NCBI GenBank assembly: GCA_022925895.1
Contig: JAKSYS010000146.1
Coordinates: 1 to 64,000, forward strand
Direction: 5' to 3'
DNA: 64,000 bases
Origin: Fragilaria crotonensis
Taxonomy: Eukaryota; Bacillariophyta; Fragilariophyceae; Fragilariales; Fragilariaceae
The notes under the pieces: model-generated
Told to the model about the DNA's origin: nothing
Databases searched by the model: none
The model's input: the letters and a program-made list of their open reading frames with translations, nothing else
In this document: positions 1 to 11,713 of the stretch, in pieces
Layout of the letters: each line of letters opens with the position of its first letter
Numbering within the stretch: position 1 is the first letter of the stretch
Position numbers and translations under genes: made by a program

Positions 1-3000
1 GAAAGGTGTCCAAGGCGGTGAGCCACCTTAATAACTCCTTCTCAGCTTCCAGTCAAGTTGAGGTTACCTCATGAACAGTGTTCAAAAGTGATGTTGAGAG
101 CTGCAACTGCCTTGGGAGGTCTGAGCTGCGGTGTGCATCAGAGGTAGGCAAGTTGTTGTCAGGGTTGACTCTTGCAATGAGTTGCCCTCTGGCTTCATCA
201 GAGGTGCCACTCAAGGTCAGTTGATGAGCTTCAATGGTGATGGTCTCTCCAGGGTAAGCTTGGAGCAAGCTTGTGGTGGATAGGAGCCTGACCTTGATGC
301 AAGACACCAAGCATGCTGGGACCTTGAGCATCCTTAGGTTGCCCAGAGTATCTTGCATTGCCCACAGAACATGACCTTGGCCTTCAATCCTGAGTCCCTT
401 TGCAATGCCCTGCAGTTGAGTGATAGGCCAGGGGTGTTGATGGGTCCAACAAAGTCCTTGCGGTCAGGAGTGATCGAGATGCTTGCACCAGAGTCCCAAA
501 TGACAGGAAACGTTGAAGCCTTGGGAAGGGATTCGCGGAAGCGGTCGGTTGACTGGAGAGCCATGCGAGGATTGTGGAGTTGCCGTTGGAAACTTAGCCA
601 TGTTCACTTGCATTGCCATCTTGGCGAGCAGCTTGAAGTTGCTTGGAGGTCCACTGATGGTTCCCTAGGCCTTGAAGCCAATGGGAGAGACGGGGCGATA
701 GACGCCGTTGGACTTGGGAAGCCTGCGAGCGCGCGTCGCTGCTGGCGAAGCGGAGCTCGAGGTAGGCGTCGTTGACATCGCAGTGGTTGATCCTGGCCCT
801 TCCTCTTGAGTCGACAAATCCGATGGCGAAGCGGGATGTGTTACGGAGCCAAGGTTCAGTTGGCCCATGGACGATTGTATCGTTGCAGTGGCGGCAGGTC
901 CAGTGAGTTGATCGCGGAATGGAGCGCTTGAGCGAGTCGACACGCTGAAGGAGAGTTGCAACCTTGGAGTGAAGGTCGTTCAACTGCACTTGCTGCTGTT
1001 GTTCAACCAACGTTGGTGCATTCCTCCGAATGTAGCGTCCCATGGATCGCAAGTTAATGGGTACCTGCGATGCAGTCCATGGGAGCGAATACTTCCGGCT
1101 TGGGAACATTCGCGCGTCGTGTGACCTTGCGATTGTGTTGCTTGAGAGCACGACGATGGCGGCGAGAAGGTAGCTCCTTAGGATCAGGCTCAGGCGATGT
1201 TGAGCTGGGCTTAGGAAGCCAGAACAGTACGACCATGGCCAGTAAGGCCCAAAGCAATGGAGCAATGAGCGCTCCTGGTGAGCCCAAAATTGCGAGACGT
1301 GCGGGCGAACGACCATGACATGCGCTCGAAGGATTGCCATGACTTGGCTCCAATCGACGGCGTTAAAATGCGCCATGGCGAGTTGAATAATTTCCAGCGT
1401 GGAGGTCCACATAGTTTTTGCAAACGGGACTGAAAATATTGCCATCACGTAGGTGAGCAGTAGAACGAGTACGGGAGGATCCGGGTCACCATGGTGCGCA
1501 GGATAAAGAGCGCGTCAGTCACACTTGGGACGACCTCAATTTCCGTGGTCCACACCGATGGATCGAAGGCAAGAGAGACATTGTTGATTGCAGAACCAAC
1601 ACCTTGAGGGCCCTCAGAGCTCTTCTTGACTCCAGTGTGCGTTGCTGTTGCGTGGTAGTAGTCCAACGCTTGCAGCTTGCGCACCAGTTGAAAGCCTTTC
1701 CATTGGCTTGCTTGACTTGGGGTGCTCCAGATGGAGGAGAGAGACTTCCAGGACTTGACATCCTTTGGTCTTTCATTGCCATTCCCATTCCTGCCCTTGC
1801 CCTTGTTGTTCTCTGGGCATTCGCGCGACCAGTGTCCAGGCTTGTTGCACTTGTGACAGACTCCTTTCTTGGCAAGTCCAGCACCATTGTTGGAGGTCTT
1901 GGACTGGATGAGGTTGAGTACCTCAGCTCTGGTGATTGAGTTGCCATGTTTCCAAATGCAGCTGGTGGAGCCTTGAGTCGCGAGTGTGACGTGCAGGTGG
2001 CCACTCCTTCCTGTCGAAGAGCGCCCTGTAGGCATCCTCTGCGTGAGCGCAGATGTCCTTGTAGGTCAGCTTGTTGACTTGCATGTGAAGGTTGGCAGCT
2101 TCCTTGTCCTTGAATCCAATGTCCAACAGAGCTTGCTCCAAGTTCTGCTTGACAGATCTCAGGGGAAGCGGAAGTCCTTGCCAGAACCACCAGCCAAAAG
2201 AAAGATCTTGAGCATGGCCAGAGTGAGGTTGTGGTCATACTGGCCAGCAGTTGTCAACTCATTTGCATCCTTGCAAAAGTGAGCTGCCAATTGTTCAAGG
2301 TTCTCCAGAGTACTGACTTGGGAGCCTGGCCTTGATGATGGCCTTGAGATCTTCAAACCTCTCAATGGAGGTGGACTGGATGGACTTGAGGAACTGGAGC
2401 CAAACAACTGGGAAGGAGTCAGAATCATCCAACTCTCAGTCACCTTGTTGCTGAGCTCAGTGAGAGTGAAGCAAGCAAATAGGTCCTGGCTGCCATGTCG
2501 TTGGTCCTGTCATACTTGTCGTAGCGTTGAACTTGAGTTTCCGCCAACAACTTTGCCGACTGGACCGTGTACCTGGCGGAGCCTTGATAACGTTAGTCAT
2601 CTTGCGTCGTCAGTTGGGTCCCTGAGGTAAGCAATGGAGTCCATGCCAGTGTCCTTGAGATGATCCCAGACAACATTCTGGAAGCTGATCAGATCATCAC
2701 TTGGCTTGAAGGAGATCTTGTGCCCAGTTCTCCTGAAGTTGTAGCCTTCTGGGCTGCAGAAACATAGACAGGGCGGAGCTGGTTGGGAGAGGTGTGCTCA
2801 GGAGAGCAATGGAGCCATCCAAACCTGTCCAGGTGTGGTTGGGCTTCCACCTGTCCAAGCAGACCATTCATCCTTGGTCACCAAAGTGATTCCCCAATGA
2901 GGGGAACAAGAGGCTTGGAGCTTGAAGGAGCTGGGAGCTCCACTGGGGCAGTCATTGGAGTTGGGAACTCCAAGACAGACTCTTCAGTAGCAAGAGTCCT

Positions 3001-3210
3001 GGCTTGAGCGATTGCCTCGGTGAGGCGAACGTCGACAGGATCGGAGATCTCGAATCCTTCTGGATTGCCGCGGCCTTCGACAGCAGTCCCGAGGATTCCA
3101 ACAACAGGTCTGCTCTGGAAGATTCGTCGGGGACGAGCCTTCAGATGGTGGAACCGACATGATGATTGGAGTCTTGGCTTGGAAAGCAGATCTTCAACCA
3201 CTCAACAGAT
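1..3210 (-). mobile_element. Copia-type LTR retrotransposon fossil (gag and protease part)
   Basis: Minus-strand coding remains of a Ty1/Copia-like element of the diatom CoDi kind. Reading 5' to 3' on the minus strand there is a gag-like stretch (about 3200-1450) containing a CCHC zinc knuckle (CHKCNKPGHWSREC, about 1815-1860), then a spacer region, then an aspartic-protease signature (WDSGAS, about 480-500). The element continues beyond the left window edge, so integrase, reverse transcriptase and one LTR are not visible. The coding part is broken into several frames, so it appears inactive. I could not delimit an LTR or primer-binding site on the right side with confidence. The codon flavour (rich in TTG, CAA, AAG) differs from the host genes. 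Confidence 0.8.
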
Positions 3211-4233
3211 TGCTGACTGCGTACTGAGTTGGCAGAGAGCAATGAATCAGCCTAGTCTTGGGAAGACGGGCTGTCGCAGGATCACCGGAGGAGACCTGCC
3301 TTGACGCGGAGCGTAACTTCCTTGAAAGGAACTTGAAACGAGCTTGCCGGAGAGGAAAGTGCGTTAGAGGTAAGTCTTATTATTGGGCGAAATAACCAGT
3401 CGAAGTACACGGCGATCAAGGCTGCGTACTAGTGCGTTCAAAGGCACGTCAAACGTGAAATCCGGGTTCGGTCAAACGAGTTTTAATTCTAGAGTTGTTT
3501 AACTTATGAGCTTATTTCTAGGTTTCATCTTGAAAGAACCAATTCAATCCAGGACCGATTGAATCTTGCCGATCTACTTTCGGTTAGAGGGTTGTGGGAG
3601 TGAACATTCAAAGCCTTCATCCCACTGATAAGGGCATTGAAATGTCACACCAACTCCACTTCCAAGAGTAATTGGTGATTGCAACAACTGTTGCAACATG
3701 GTTAGACTTAGCCAACATGATGAGGGACACATGTTGGAAATTAGTTGGCACATGAAGGGAAATCACAGTTGAATTGCCTAAGGAAAATGTGGACAAATTG
3801 TTGTTGTAGAAAAGGAGGTTATGAGGGCGGAAAGCAGTCCGGGACAACTGTAGTTTTCGTACTGGCGAATCGCCGTATACAGTTGGCGTGAGAAACTTCG
3901 TATCCAAAGCCGGATGGGACTCAGCTGGCGGGGACGAAAATTCAACGTCAATAACGGCACAATAACAGCTGTTAGCTGCTGTACCTTGACTTGGGGTTCT
4001 CTACTGCTACTAGTAGTAGCTAGTAGAGAGCACCAAAAACCTCCGTGTGCATAAGTACCTGGCACCAGGTACCTGCTACCAGACATCGTGTACATTTAGT
4101 ACTACAGTACGCGCACGGAGTGCTACTGTATTCATGCGTAACGGCATAATTGTTGATCCATGAAGGCCTCGAGCATGAATCATGATCAATGATAAATGAT
4201 CAACAAGCGATGTATGCTGACTAATGATCCACC
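3211..4233. other. Non-coding stretch between retroelement fossil and methyltransferase gene
   Basis: No convincing gene. The left part (to about 3600) may be the retroelement leader or LTR, but no boundary was found. Around 4000-4110 there is a dense cluster of GTAC/CTAG palindromic words just upstream of the methyltransferase gene, a pattern repeated at many spacers in this window. Confidence 0.4.
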
Positions 4234-5428
4234 ATGACAAACAGTGTGAAAAGCGCTGCACTCTCTCAAAAGTTGGCAACGTTCTACGAGTGTCACAACG
4301 TCAATCTTAACTCACTACTCGATGAAAGTTCCAACACTCGTTTCATTCGTATCAATCCAAGGTTCGATGCAGCCGAGACACTTGCTGTCCTTCCCGATGC
4401 GAGACCAATTCCTTGGTTGCACAATAAATTCGGATTTTATGCCATCCCCTCTGCCATGAAACTCTGTGAATCGGAATGTTTTCGCTCAGGTCGAGTATAT
4501 GGTATGGATGTCAGCTCAGGTGTGGCAGTGGCAGTGTTGTTAACGACTCTGTATGATAAAGAAAAGAGCCAAAATGATTGCCAACCTCCGCAGCGTGTTT
4601 TGGATCTATGCTGCGCTCCTGGTCTCAAGCTATGTATGCTAGCCGATTTGTTGTTCGAAACAAACCCTTCTTCATTGGTTGTGGGTGTGGATGTATCCCA
4701 AGCTAGAATTTCCCCTTTGCAAAGCCATTGTTAAGAAATATCACATCGACCCCGACACATCTGGAAAAGCAATGCGTGGTGGTCGTTCTGTTCGCGTTCG
4801 CCTTTACTGTGAGGATGGAAGAACATTCGGAATGAACAACTCTGACAGTGTTTTTGACTCGCTCGTAGCTGTCGAAGAGCAGCAATTGGCTGGCAAACGA
4901 AAGCGCACAAACAAGAGCGCCCGTGCTCGGGAACAGCACAAACTGAAGATACTTGACTCGTCGAGCCGAACTGACGATGACAGTAGAGCTGCGATAGAGC
5001 CCTTTCATTACGTACTGGTTGATGCCGAGTGTAGTACAGATGGGTCTCTCAAGCACGTGAAGGAACAGCTCAAGAGGGCAAACGGGGCAATTGAGAACTT
5101 ACAGCTCACCAACGAGAAGCAGCTCGAGGAACTGGTGGAACTTCAAAGAGGACTTCTAGCATCGGGGTATCGACTTCTTAGTCCTGGAGGAATGCTGGTG
5201 TACTCAACATGTTCATTGTCGTCGGCTCAGAATGAAGGCGTAGTTCAGTGGCTTCTGGATAAAGAGCGCAATGCCTGTCTTATTCCACTGGAGTTCGAAA
5301 CTAAGGAAGACTTTATCGTGCAGGGTTCAATAGCAGGGACAGTAAGGTTTGTGCCACGAACTACACATTTTTCATCTGGCGGAGGATTCTTCATTGCCAA
5401 GATCAGCAAGCGAACCACGAAATCCTGA
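4234..5428 (+). CDS. NOL1/NOP2/Sun-family RNA cytosine-C5 methyltransferase (one frame break)
   Basis: SAM-dependent methyltransferase predicted to form 5-methylcytosine in tRNA or rRNA. Seen: SAM-binding motif VLDLCCAPG at about residues 129-137, motif II VGVDVSQ, a motif-IV-like VDAECSTDGS, and motif VI YSTCSL with the Cys that forms the covalent intermediate. The start ATG at 4234 sits in CCACCATGA, a good eukaryotic context. The reading frame changes by one base at a CCCC run (4712-4715): the first 160 residues are in one frame and the last 240 in the next, and both halves are well conserved. Leaving out one C gives a continuous protein of about 398 aa, so a sequencing indel is the simplest reading; a recent mutation or +1 frameshifting are alternatives. 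The subfamily (NSUN2, 3, 4, 6) was not determined. Confidence 0.85.
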
Positions 5429-6613
5429 TATTAGGTGTCGGTACGCTGTTGTCCAATTTTTGTTCATTTTCTCGGACAAGGTGTCGTAACAATCTTCTCT
5501 TCTTCATGGTAGATCCATCGTATCGGTTGTTCGCATCGCCAAGAAAAGAATCGTCAGGTAGTGGGCTTGGGCCAGCCCATTCAAACAAAATGATACAATC
5601 TGGGATCAAGGCCTAATAGAACGCAGCCCTGCGATGGATATCTTATACTCCAGTACCAAAAATCATCTACGTAGTACTCTATCTTTGTTCTCCTTGTTTC
5701 ATCTCCAGATTTCAACTTTTGATCAATACAGTGGTTGTAAACAGTGTTAATAGAGAGCGAAAAGAATTGTGAGGGATTGGACCGGCCTCAGTATATGTTG
5801 TACCCGGATTACGAGCCTTTTGTATATTGGAGCACAATTAACAATACCTGGTGCTCTAGAGCTGGTTTCTGTAGTTCGGCTGTGTGTGTTAATTGGACGT
5901 ACTTGTACTTCAGTACCTTGTGCATTTTAACTTACGCAATCTAAGCCATGCAACATGTATAAACTCTAAACGATAGCGAAAGTTGGAGTGTGATACGTTA
6001 TTCATTGTCCGAGAGCTCTATCGGACCTGAGTAACGCAAACAACTGAACGGTTCTTAGACTAAGAGTTCAACAGGTACATTATAATCTCTAGTATCAACT
6101 TCATTGCAACCCATATGTGTATGGAGGCTAACCTTAAGTGGATGAGCACCTTGTTAAAAACTATGATTAAACTGTGAATCCTCGAAGGCAAGCAAGGATT
6201 CGTCTCGGCGATATCCACCAGTCTCAGGCTGCATTGGAGCTCCCGCACTCGTCAAGGCATCACAGAATACCAAGGGATTCCCTCCAGAAGTTTTCTTTCT
6301 TATTCTTGGTGGTGCCTCACGAGAATACCACGAAGAACGAATTGCTTACAACGGAGAAGTTGAATGGAACGGAAAGGTCGAAACCAACGACATGGATCAA
6401 GATGCCGCATCCTCATGTCCACGAGGTGTGAGGGGCATCGACGCCTCGAGGGCGCGGCGCTGGTTGAGAGCCGTCGAAACAATGTATGATACTCTTCATC
6501 CGATGCAAGTGGGCTTTCGATGTTTGGGAACCTCATTCGTCGACGGGGATATCTCGTCGCCCGAAAAATTCCAGATTAGAGACACATTCGTCGTCACCAC
6601 GATCGGCAAAGTG
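5429..6613. other. Gene-free spacer
   Basis: AT-rich spacer between two convergent genes. Only short ORFs without recognisable domains or consistent codon usage are present; no RNA gene was recognised. Confidence 0.5.
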
Positions 6614-7933
6614 TCACACCGATGATTCAGTTCGAAACTCGGTCTTAAGCAGCCGCGCTTGAATCTGCTTGGCATGGAGCACCGACTTGACTTGTTGACG
6701 AAGTATACTGTCAATTGCTTCCAGCTGCGACGGTGACAAAGTCATTGCCATGCCATGAGGACTCAGCAAGAGCATCGATGCATCCAAGCAGAGTGAGTCC
6801 ATAACGGCGTCAATGGAACTATCGTGGTTTCTGGGGTCTCGAAGACATTCGCGTAGCATTTCGTCGACCGATTTTCTGTGTTGCGTTGCTGGTACGACGG
6901 GTGGGCTAACGAGGGAAACATCATGGAGTTGCAAATCGCTCACGCTCTTGACAACCGACCCGTCGGGGAGGGTTCGGAACTTAGGTTGTGAAACTTTCTC
7001 GACAGTCATCGATTGTATGAGTTGTTGTTTGTCCCAAACCTTTTGACATGTATCATCATTAAACGATACATCACGAATGTCTTTCTTCTCTGGATCGGTT
7101 TTGCGGTTGCCCTTTCTTCTGGGTACAAGTTCCGACGACTTCTTTACTGCAGTTGTCTGCCTCAACGCCTCATCTTGAGTCTCTTTCTGCAGCAAATGCT
7201 CCATGGAATCCTGACATTTTTTAGCAAGCTTTGACTCTAGGAATTCCAGACACTTTGCTACATTCGTCCTGCGAAACTCAATTTCTTTTGTTGTTTGAAC
7301 GCCAGTTGTACGTAGGACGGCATCGATTTCACGCAACTTTTCCCTACATTCTTGCACCACCTCATAGGAAGCATCAACTCCGGAAGAAAGCAAGAGATCC
7401 ACCACGTTGGTATGCCCTTCAAAAAAGGCAAGGGACAGGGGTCCGTCCCCGGATGAGTTTTTGGCGTGCAGGGACTCGGCGAAGGAATCATCACCGAGTT
7501 TCGCTTTCAATTTACTGAGAAAAATAAACTGATTGTAGACACATGCCATCATAATTGGCGTATCGCCGTGTTCATTGGTGCTCTTTGCCAAGTCCCTAAG
7601 GGAACACCCCATGTTTTCTAGTGCATCTAGGGCTTCCACGCAACCAGCGACTGCCGCATGGTGCAAAGCTGTATTGCATCCACTCTGCGGAGATGAGTGT
7701 GCATCCGCACGTCCCCACAGCTGTGCGTTCGGGTTCAGAAGCATGTATTCGAGACATGCTGCCTGTCCCTTGTCGCAGGCCACCATCAGAGGCGTTACAT
7801 CAAGTCCACTTGAACTGACCTTGGCCTGAGAATCAACCGATAGTATTGGATTCAGCTGCTTTGATACTTCTTTCAGTGTAGCATTCTTTGGTAGTTTAGC
7901 GATAGCATGGCACATCAGATCTTGAATACTCAT
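6614..7933 (-). CDS. Ankyrin-repeat protein
   Basis: About 439 aa if translation begins at the ATG at 7931-7933 (protein start MSIQDLMCHAIAKLP). The frame is open 29 codons further upstream, but that extension looks like untranslated leader. The N-terminal half holds about four ankyrin repeats, seen as DVTPLMVACDKGQAACLEYM, CNTALHHAAVAGCVEALDAL, HGDTPIMMACVYNQ and GPLSLAFFEGHTNVVDLLL. The C-terminal half is charged, with a basic stretch (VPRRKGNRKTDPEKKD), and probably includes coiled-coil segments. Ankyrin repeats bind partner proteins; no catalytic domain is visible, so the partner and role are unknown. The 3' end faces the methyltransferase gene across about 1.2 kb. Confidence 0.8.
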   Translation of the reverse strand: MSIQDLMCHAIAKLPKNATLKEVSKQLNPILSVDSQAKVSSSGLDVTPLMVACDKGQAACLEYMLLNPNAQLWGRADAHSSPQSGCNTALHHAAVAGCVEALDALENMGCSLRDLAKSTNEHGDTPIMMACVYNQFIFLSKLKAKLGDDSFAESLHAKNSSGDGPLSLAFFEGHTNVVDLLLSSGVDASYEVVQECREKLREIDAVLRTTGVQTTKEIEFRRTNVAKCLEFLESKLAKKCQDSMEHLLQKETQDEALRQTTAVKKSSELVPRRKGNRKTDPEKKDIRDVSFNDDTCQKVWDKQQLIQSMTVEKVSQPKFRTLPDGSVVKSVSDLQLHDVSLVSPPVVPATQHRKSVDEMLRECLRDPRNHDSSIDAVMDSLCLDASMLLLSPHGMAMTLSPSQLEAIDSILRQQVKSVLHAKQIQARLLKTEFRTESSV

Positions 7934-8642
7934 CGTCTCATCGTCGGTGATGATGATTTGATGATTCTCCGAGTACAGAATACCGGTATATGAGAACAGA
8001 GTGCAGATAGTCCTCTGCACTTCCGTATAGTTGTACTACAAGTACATACAAGTAGTGTACCGGTTGTACCTTGTACCTACAGAATAACGAGGATTGCAAG
8101 GCTTGAAGGTCCGGTAAATGACGGTTTTGTTGTGTATCAGGCACACCATTCTTTTGGAATGCGCACATGGAGTCCCGGTCCCGGTTGAACAACTGTGATA
8201 ATGGAACATGGCAACATGGACCCCGAATATGTCAAGTCGAAACTCGAGTTGGGCCTTTAGTGCAGGCTGCCATGGATGTTATCAATGACATATATGATCA
8301 CAACATACCTGTAACAAACATGATGAATAATATGTGAGTGCACAGGAACAGAAGGATTTGGAGACTACTCGGAGCGGTGCATTTGATTGCCACCCAAGAA
8401 AGATAAGCGTGATTGATACCATCGTAGATTTAGCTCGCTGGTGTTGTTTATTGATTCATGCTTAGTGACTAGCACTGCTACTGAGTTCTGAGTTGTCACA
8501 TGAAGCAAGGCTTTGCGCCGTGTTGAAAGGATTTGGTTGCTGAACAGTACCCCAGTACTACCGAGATTGATGCTCAAAACACTGCGGCACAGTACGAAAG
8601 GAATGGGATTGCATTTCTGACGATGGTGGCCCACATCTTTCA
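7934..8642. other. Spacer and promoter region of the ankyrin gene
   Basis: No gene seen. It includes a cluster of GTAC-type palindromic words at about 8030-8090, about 100-160 bp upstream of the ankyrin-gene start. Confidence 0.4.
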
Positions 8643-9599
8643 TCACTTTGCTCTGAACACCTCTTTTATCACCTCGTAGTCCTCAAAGTTCCCATCCTCG
8701 TCCCCAGACGCATCTTCATCTTGTTCTGTCAGCGCCACTAACCCATTCGGAGACACTGAAGTCGACACAGCGGGATGCGGCGCTTCGTTGTGTTCGGCAG
8801 AGTCTACGTCGACCCAAACGGGCTCAGCGGTGGAATTTTGACATTCAGTCATCGTTGCACCGGCTACTGTCGCGGCTCTCTTCAAGAAGCTTAATCCAAG
8901 TTCGGTGGCACTCGACATGAAACTGCTATGACCCTTTCCCAATAATTCCGCGGAGCCCGAGGATCCGTGACTCCCATTGGAACCTCTCCGTTGACTAGTG
9001 CTCAGTTCCGCGCTCAATGCTGTTGAAACGGAATTGGATCCAAAGCTGGTTAAAGAGGATGTCTTCATCGACGCTTCTTGCGACAGGTCGGCCGTCAAAG
9101 TGGTGACAGCGTCAAGAATGGACGTCCTTCGAGAAACACCAAAGGAACTCTTTTGAACTTTGGCTTCGTTTTGTTCCCTAGTAAACTGCTCTTGAATTTC
9201 GGGATGATCAGCAACGAACTCTTTCAGGGCAGCTTGGATGCCCACTGTACCACTCCCTGACGTGGACGAATGTAGCCGTGCCTTGAATTGAAGCCAGAGT
9301 TGTGGATCCTCCATCAGAATACCCACTTTGTGTTGGGTTTCTTCGTGCTCGGCATGTGCTTTGGCGGATATTGCACCCTTGCGATTCGTTGCCGGCGCAG
9401 CGGAATGTAATGTCTGAGTTGCTGCCAACCCCTCGGCGCCCGAACCAAATGTGAATGAGAGATCGGCTTTATTGCCTGTATTGACTACCTTCTCTTCGCT
9501 GAGGTTACCGAACTCCTTAATGGCACTCAATAGCTTCGACGCCAGTCTGTGGCTTGCACCAGAAGGTTGTCCATCACTTTCGTTCGCGTTCGGGATCAT
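8643..9599 (-). CDS. Hypothetical acidic-tailed protein
   Basis: About 318 aa from the ATG at 9597-9599 (start MIPNANESDGQPSG); 34 more codons are open upstream but look like leader. Not recognised. The central part contains DPQLWLQFKARLHS and LKEFVADHPEIQEQF, a helical segment. The rest is rich in Ser, Thr and Ala. The C-terminus is strongly acidic (DEDASGDEDGNFEDYEVIKE). There is no signal peptide or membrane segment. Even codon usage and uninterrupted length support a real gene, probably a soluble cytosolic or nuclear protein. It is in tandem with the ankyrin-repeat gene, 709 bp away. Confidence 0.65.
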   Translation of the reverse strand: MIPNANESDGQPSGASHRLASKLLSAIKEFGNLSEEKVVNTGNKADLSFTFGSGAEGLAATQTLHSAAPATNRKGAISAKAHAEHEETQHKVGILMEDPQLWLQFKARLHSSTSGSGTVGIQAALKEFVADHPEIQEQFTREQNEAKVQKSSFGVSRRTSILDAVTTLTADLSQEASMKTSSLTSFGSNSVSTALSAELSTSQRRGSNGSHGSSGSAELLGKGHSSFMSSATELGLSFLKRAATVAGATMTECQNSTAEPVWVDVDSAEHNEAPHPAVSTSVSPNGLVALTEQDEDASGDEDGNFEDYEVIKEVFRAK

Positions 9600-11713
9600 C
9601 GTAACAGAGAGAAAATTGAATGACGAGTATTGTAAGGCTTGATGGGAAGATGGAATGTGTCTGTGTTTCGGTACTTTTCCGCAAAAACCAAACCCTAGCA
9701 TCTGGGCGACTCAGTTCGAATTTGTCATTTGCACAGCCTCATCCGATTCTATACTGGATCCCAGACGACCAATTAGGAATCGCCATCTGTGCAACAATGT
9801 TGACTTGAATCTGGAACGAAATTTAATATCAGATTTGAGAGCGTCTCATCGAGCAAGTCTTGTTTCGGTCGGGAAATGTCATTCTACGACAGGGATTTGT
9901 ATGTAACATTATCGTAAAAAATTGAACCGCCCTTTGCATACTTAAGCGCCCAATGTGGAGTGCCCTTTTCGCGGCAAGCGAGAGTTCTCGTTATGCATAC
10001 AGAATTTCATTCACCAACTGTTGATACATGTTCGAATCCCGTATCCCGTGTTGCTTTCGGAGGTATGTCATACTCGGAGTATTGTAACATTGAGAGTACC
10101 GTATAAACACTATGTACTCCAGTACTATGATTGTAGCCTAATGTTTAGGGAGAAAATGCGAACGACGCCGCACTTAACGATAAGACCCAACATCCTGTTC
10201 TACACTCGGAGTATATATGCATATATACATACGCCTACACTTAAGTACACTAGACAGTACTAGTACGACCTCTGGTAGATAGTAGATAGGGCTTCTTGAT
10301 TCTTGAAACAATTTTGTCGGGAATTTGTTTTGGTTCATACAGGTACAGAAAAAAAAGAATTTTCATATTTACAAACCTTTCCATGTACGGCAACCTCCAT
10401 CGCTTTCGTAGGCAGATGCATACCTACAGTAGTCCGTCTGTGTTTACATTGCACTGCAATTCTCCACTGAGAAGTTCTGGATGCCCAAGTTTTTCCCACA
10501 TCAAGTTGGGCTTCCCATCTGATATGAGTGTTGTGTTTCATGAATTGATCCTCACATCCTTGTCACTTCTTTTTACTTTGTTCTTCAACAGATTGCAGGT
10601 TTGATACCATGGAAAGTTCCAATGCTGACAACCACCTGTGCACAAACTGAGCCATTCACTCCACTGCTTGTCATTCAACTGGAGATTTCAAGAAAGATGA
10701 AGACAAGAAGTTGGCTTCTGCAGCAAATGTTTTCATGACAACAGCAGGAAATGCAGCAATCAGTGCCAATCATGATGGTTAAACATACTGGAAGAAGAGT
10801 TGTGACAGCGTTATCCAGCATTGACCATTGCTTTCTTGCAAGAATGCAAATTCTTTTCTCATTGACGAATCATTTTATCAAAATTTTGCACGTTGAAGCC
10901 AACAAGTATGTCAGCTTTCTTCATGCATTGCATTGTCTTGAATTCCACAGTAGTTGGTCCATGAACAACTTTGCCACAATGGCAAAAGCTTTGTTCCAGA
11001 GCAAGCAGGGCAAGTTGTGTAAAGAACATGATGACATTGTGTATCATGATATACCAAAGTTGAGAATTTTGATTGACTGGCTATCAATCCCAAAGTGGCT
11101 TGGACATTGGCTGGCCCTCCTCCTTGTCAATGACAGGGAATGTGCACTGGAATGCAAAGCAATCTGTGTTGCTTCCAAGTTCTTCCCTGTTGTGAAAATC
11201 ACTGCTTTGTTGAAATCTGTTGATCTAACAGTGTTTGGCTTGAACATTTGGCAGCGGGGGCAGAAACCAAAAACGGGCGCGTTCTTGGTAAATGAAGATA
11301 AGGCTTCTTGGCTGTCGAAGCCCAAAACGGAATTGGCAAAAAGCAATTAATGATCCAAATCCTTTCGGCCAGAAATCTGCAATCGACTCCCAAAGTCATG
11401 CCTGCATCATAAGTATCATTTGAACTTTGAACTTTCCTCTACTAGCGGAGGTATGTACTGTTGGCGTAAGCACTCCGTAGTAGCACTGCATACGACTTCC
11501 TCAGTCGCTTGTACTGTACATACTGTAGTCGTAGTACAGTACAGTACTGCAGTAAGATGTACTGCTACACAGTTTGGAATTAAAGATTTTCATCTCCGGG
11601 TTTTTCTTATTGAAGTCTAACGTTTGATGTTTGTAATTATGTCTGATCATCTGTCAGGTGATTTCATTTTGAGTGATGAACTGCGACGATCCGAAGTTTC
11701 AAGTGAAGTGACG
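9600..11713. other. Long spacer with a CpG-poor decayed block
   Basis: No gene that I can support. From about 10,400 to 11,250 the sequence looks CpG-poor and rich in TTG/CAA/TGCA words, unlike the genes. A 199-codon open frame at 10751-11350 (+) lies in it but shows no known domain and is overlapped by an antisense frame of similar quality; it may be a decayed mobile element. GTAC-type palindromes cluster at 10080-10270 and 11455-11570, the latter 150-260 bp upstream of the CIA30 gene. Confidence 0.45.

Noticed and set aside
3300-4000. LTR of the retroelement fossil
   Set aside because: No matching second copy is in the window and no primer-binding site was recognised, so borders would be guesswork.
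10020-10060. GTTCGAATCCC word resembling a tRNA T-loop
   Set aside because: No matching acceptor stem, D-arm or anticodon arm could be folded from the preceding 70-80 bases.
10751-11350. 199-codon plus-strand open frame as a possible gene
   Set aside because: No domain, CpG-poor context and competing antisense frames; left as decayed DNA.
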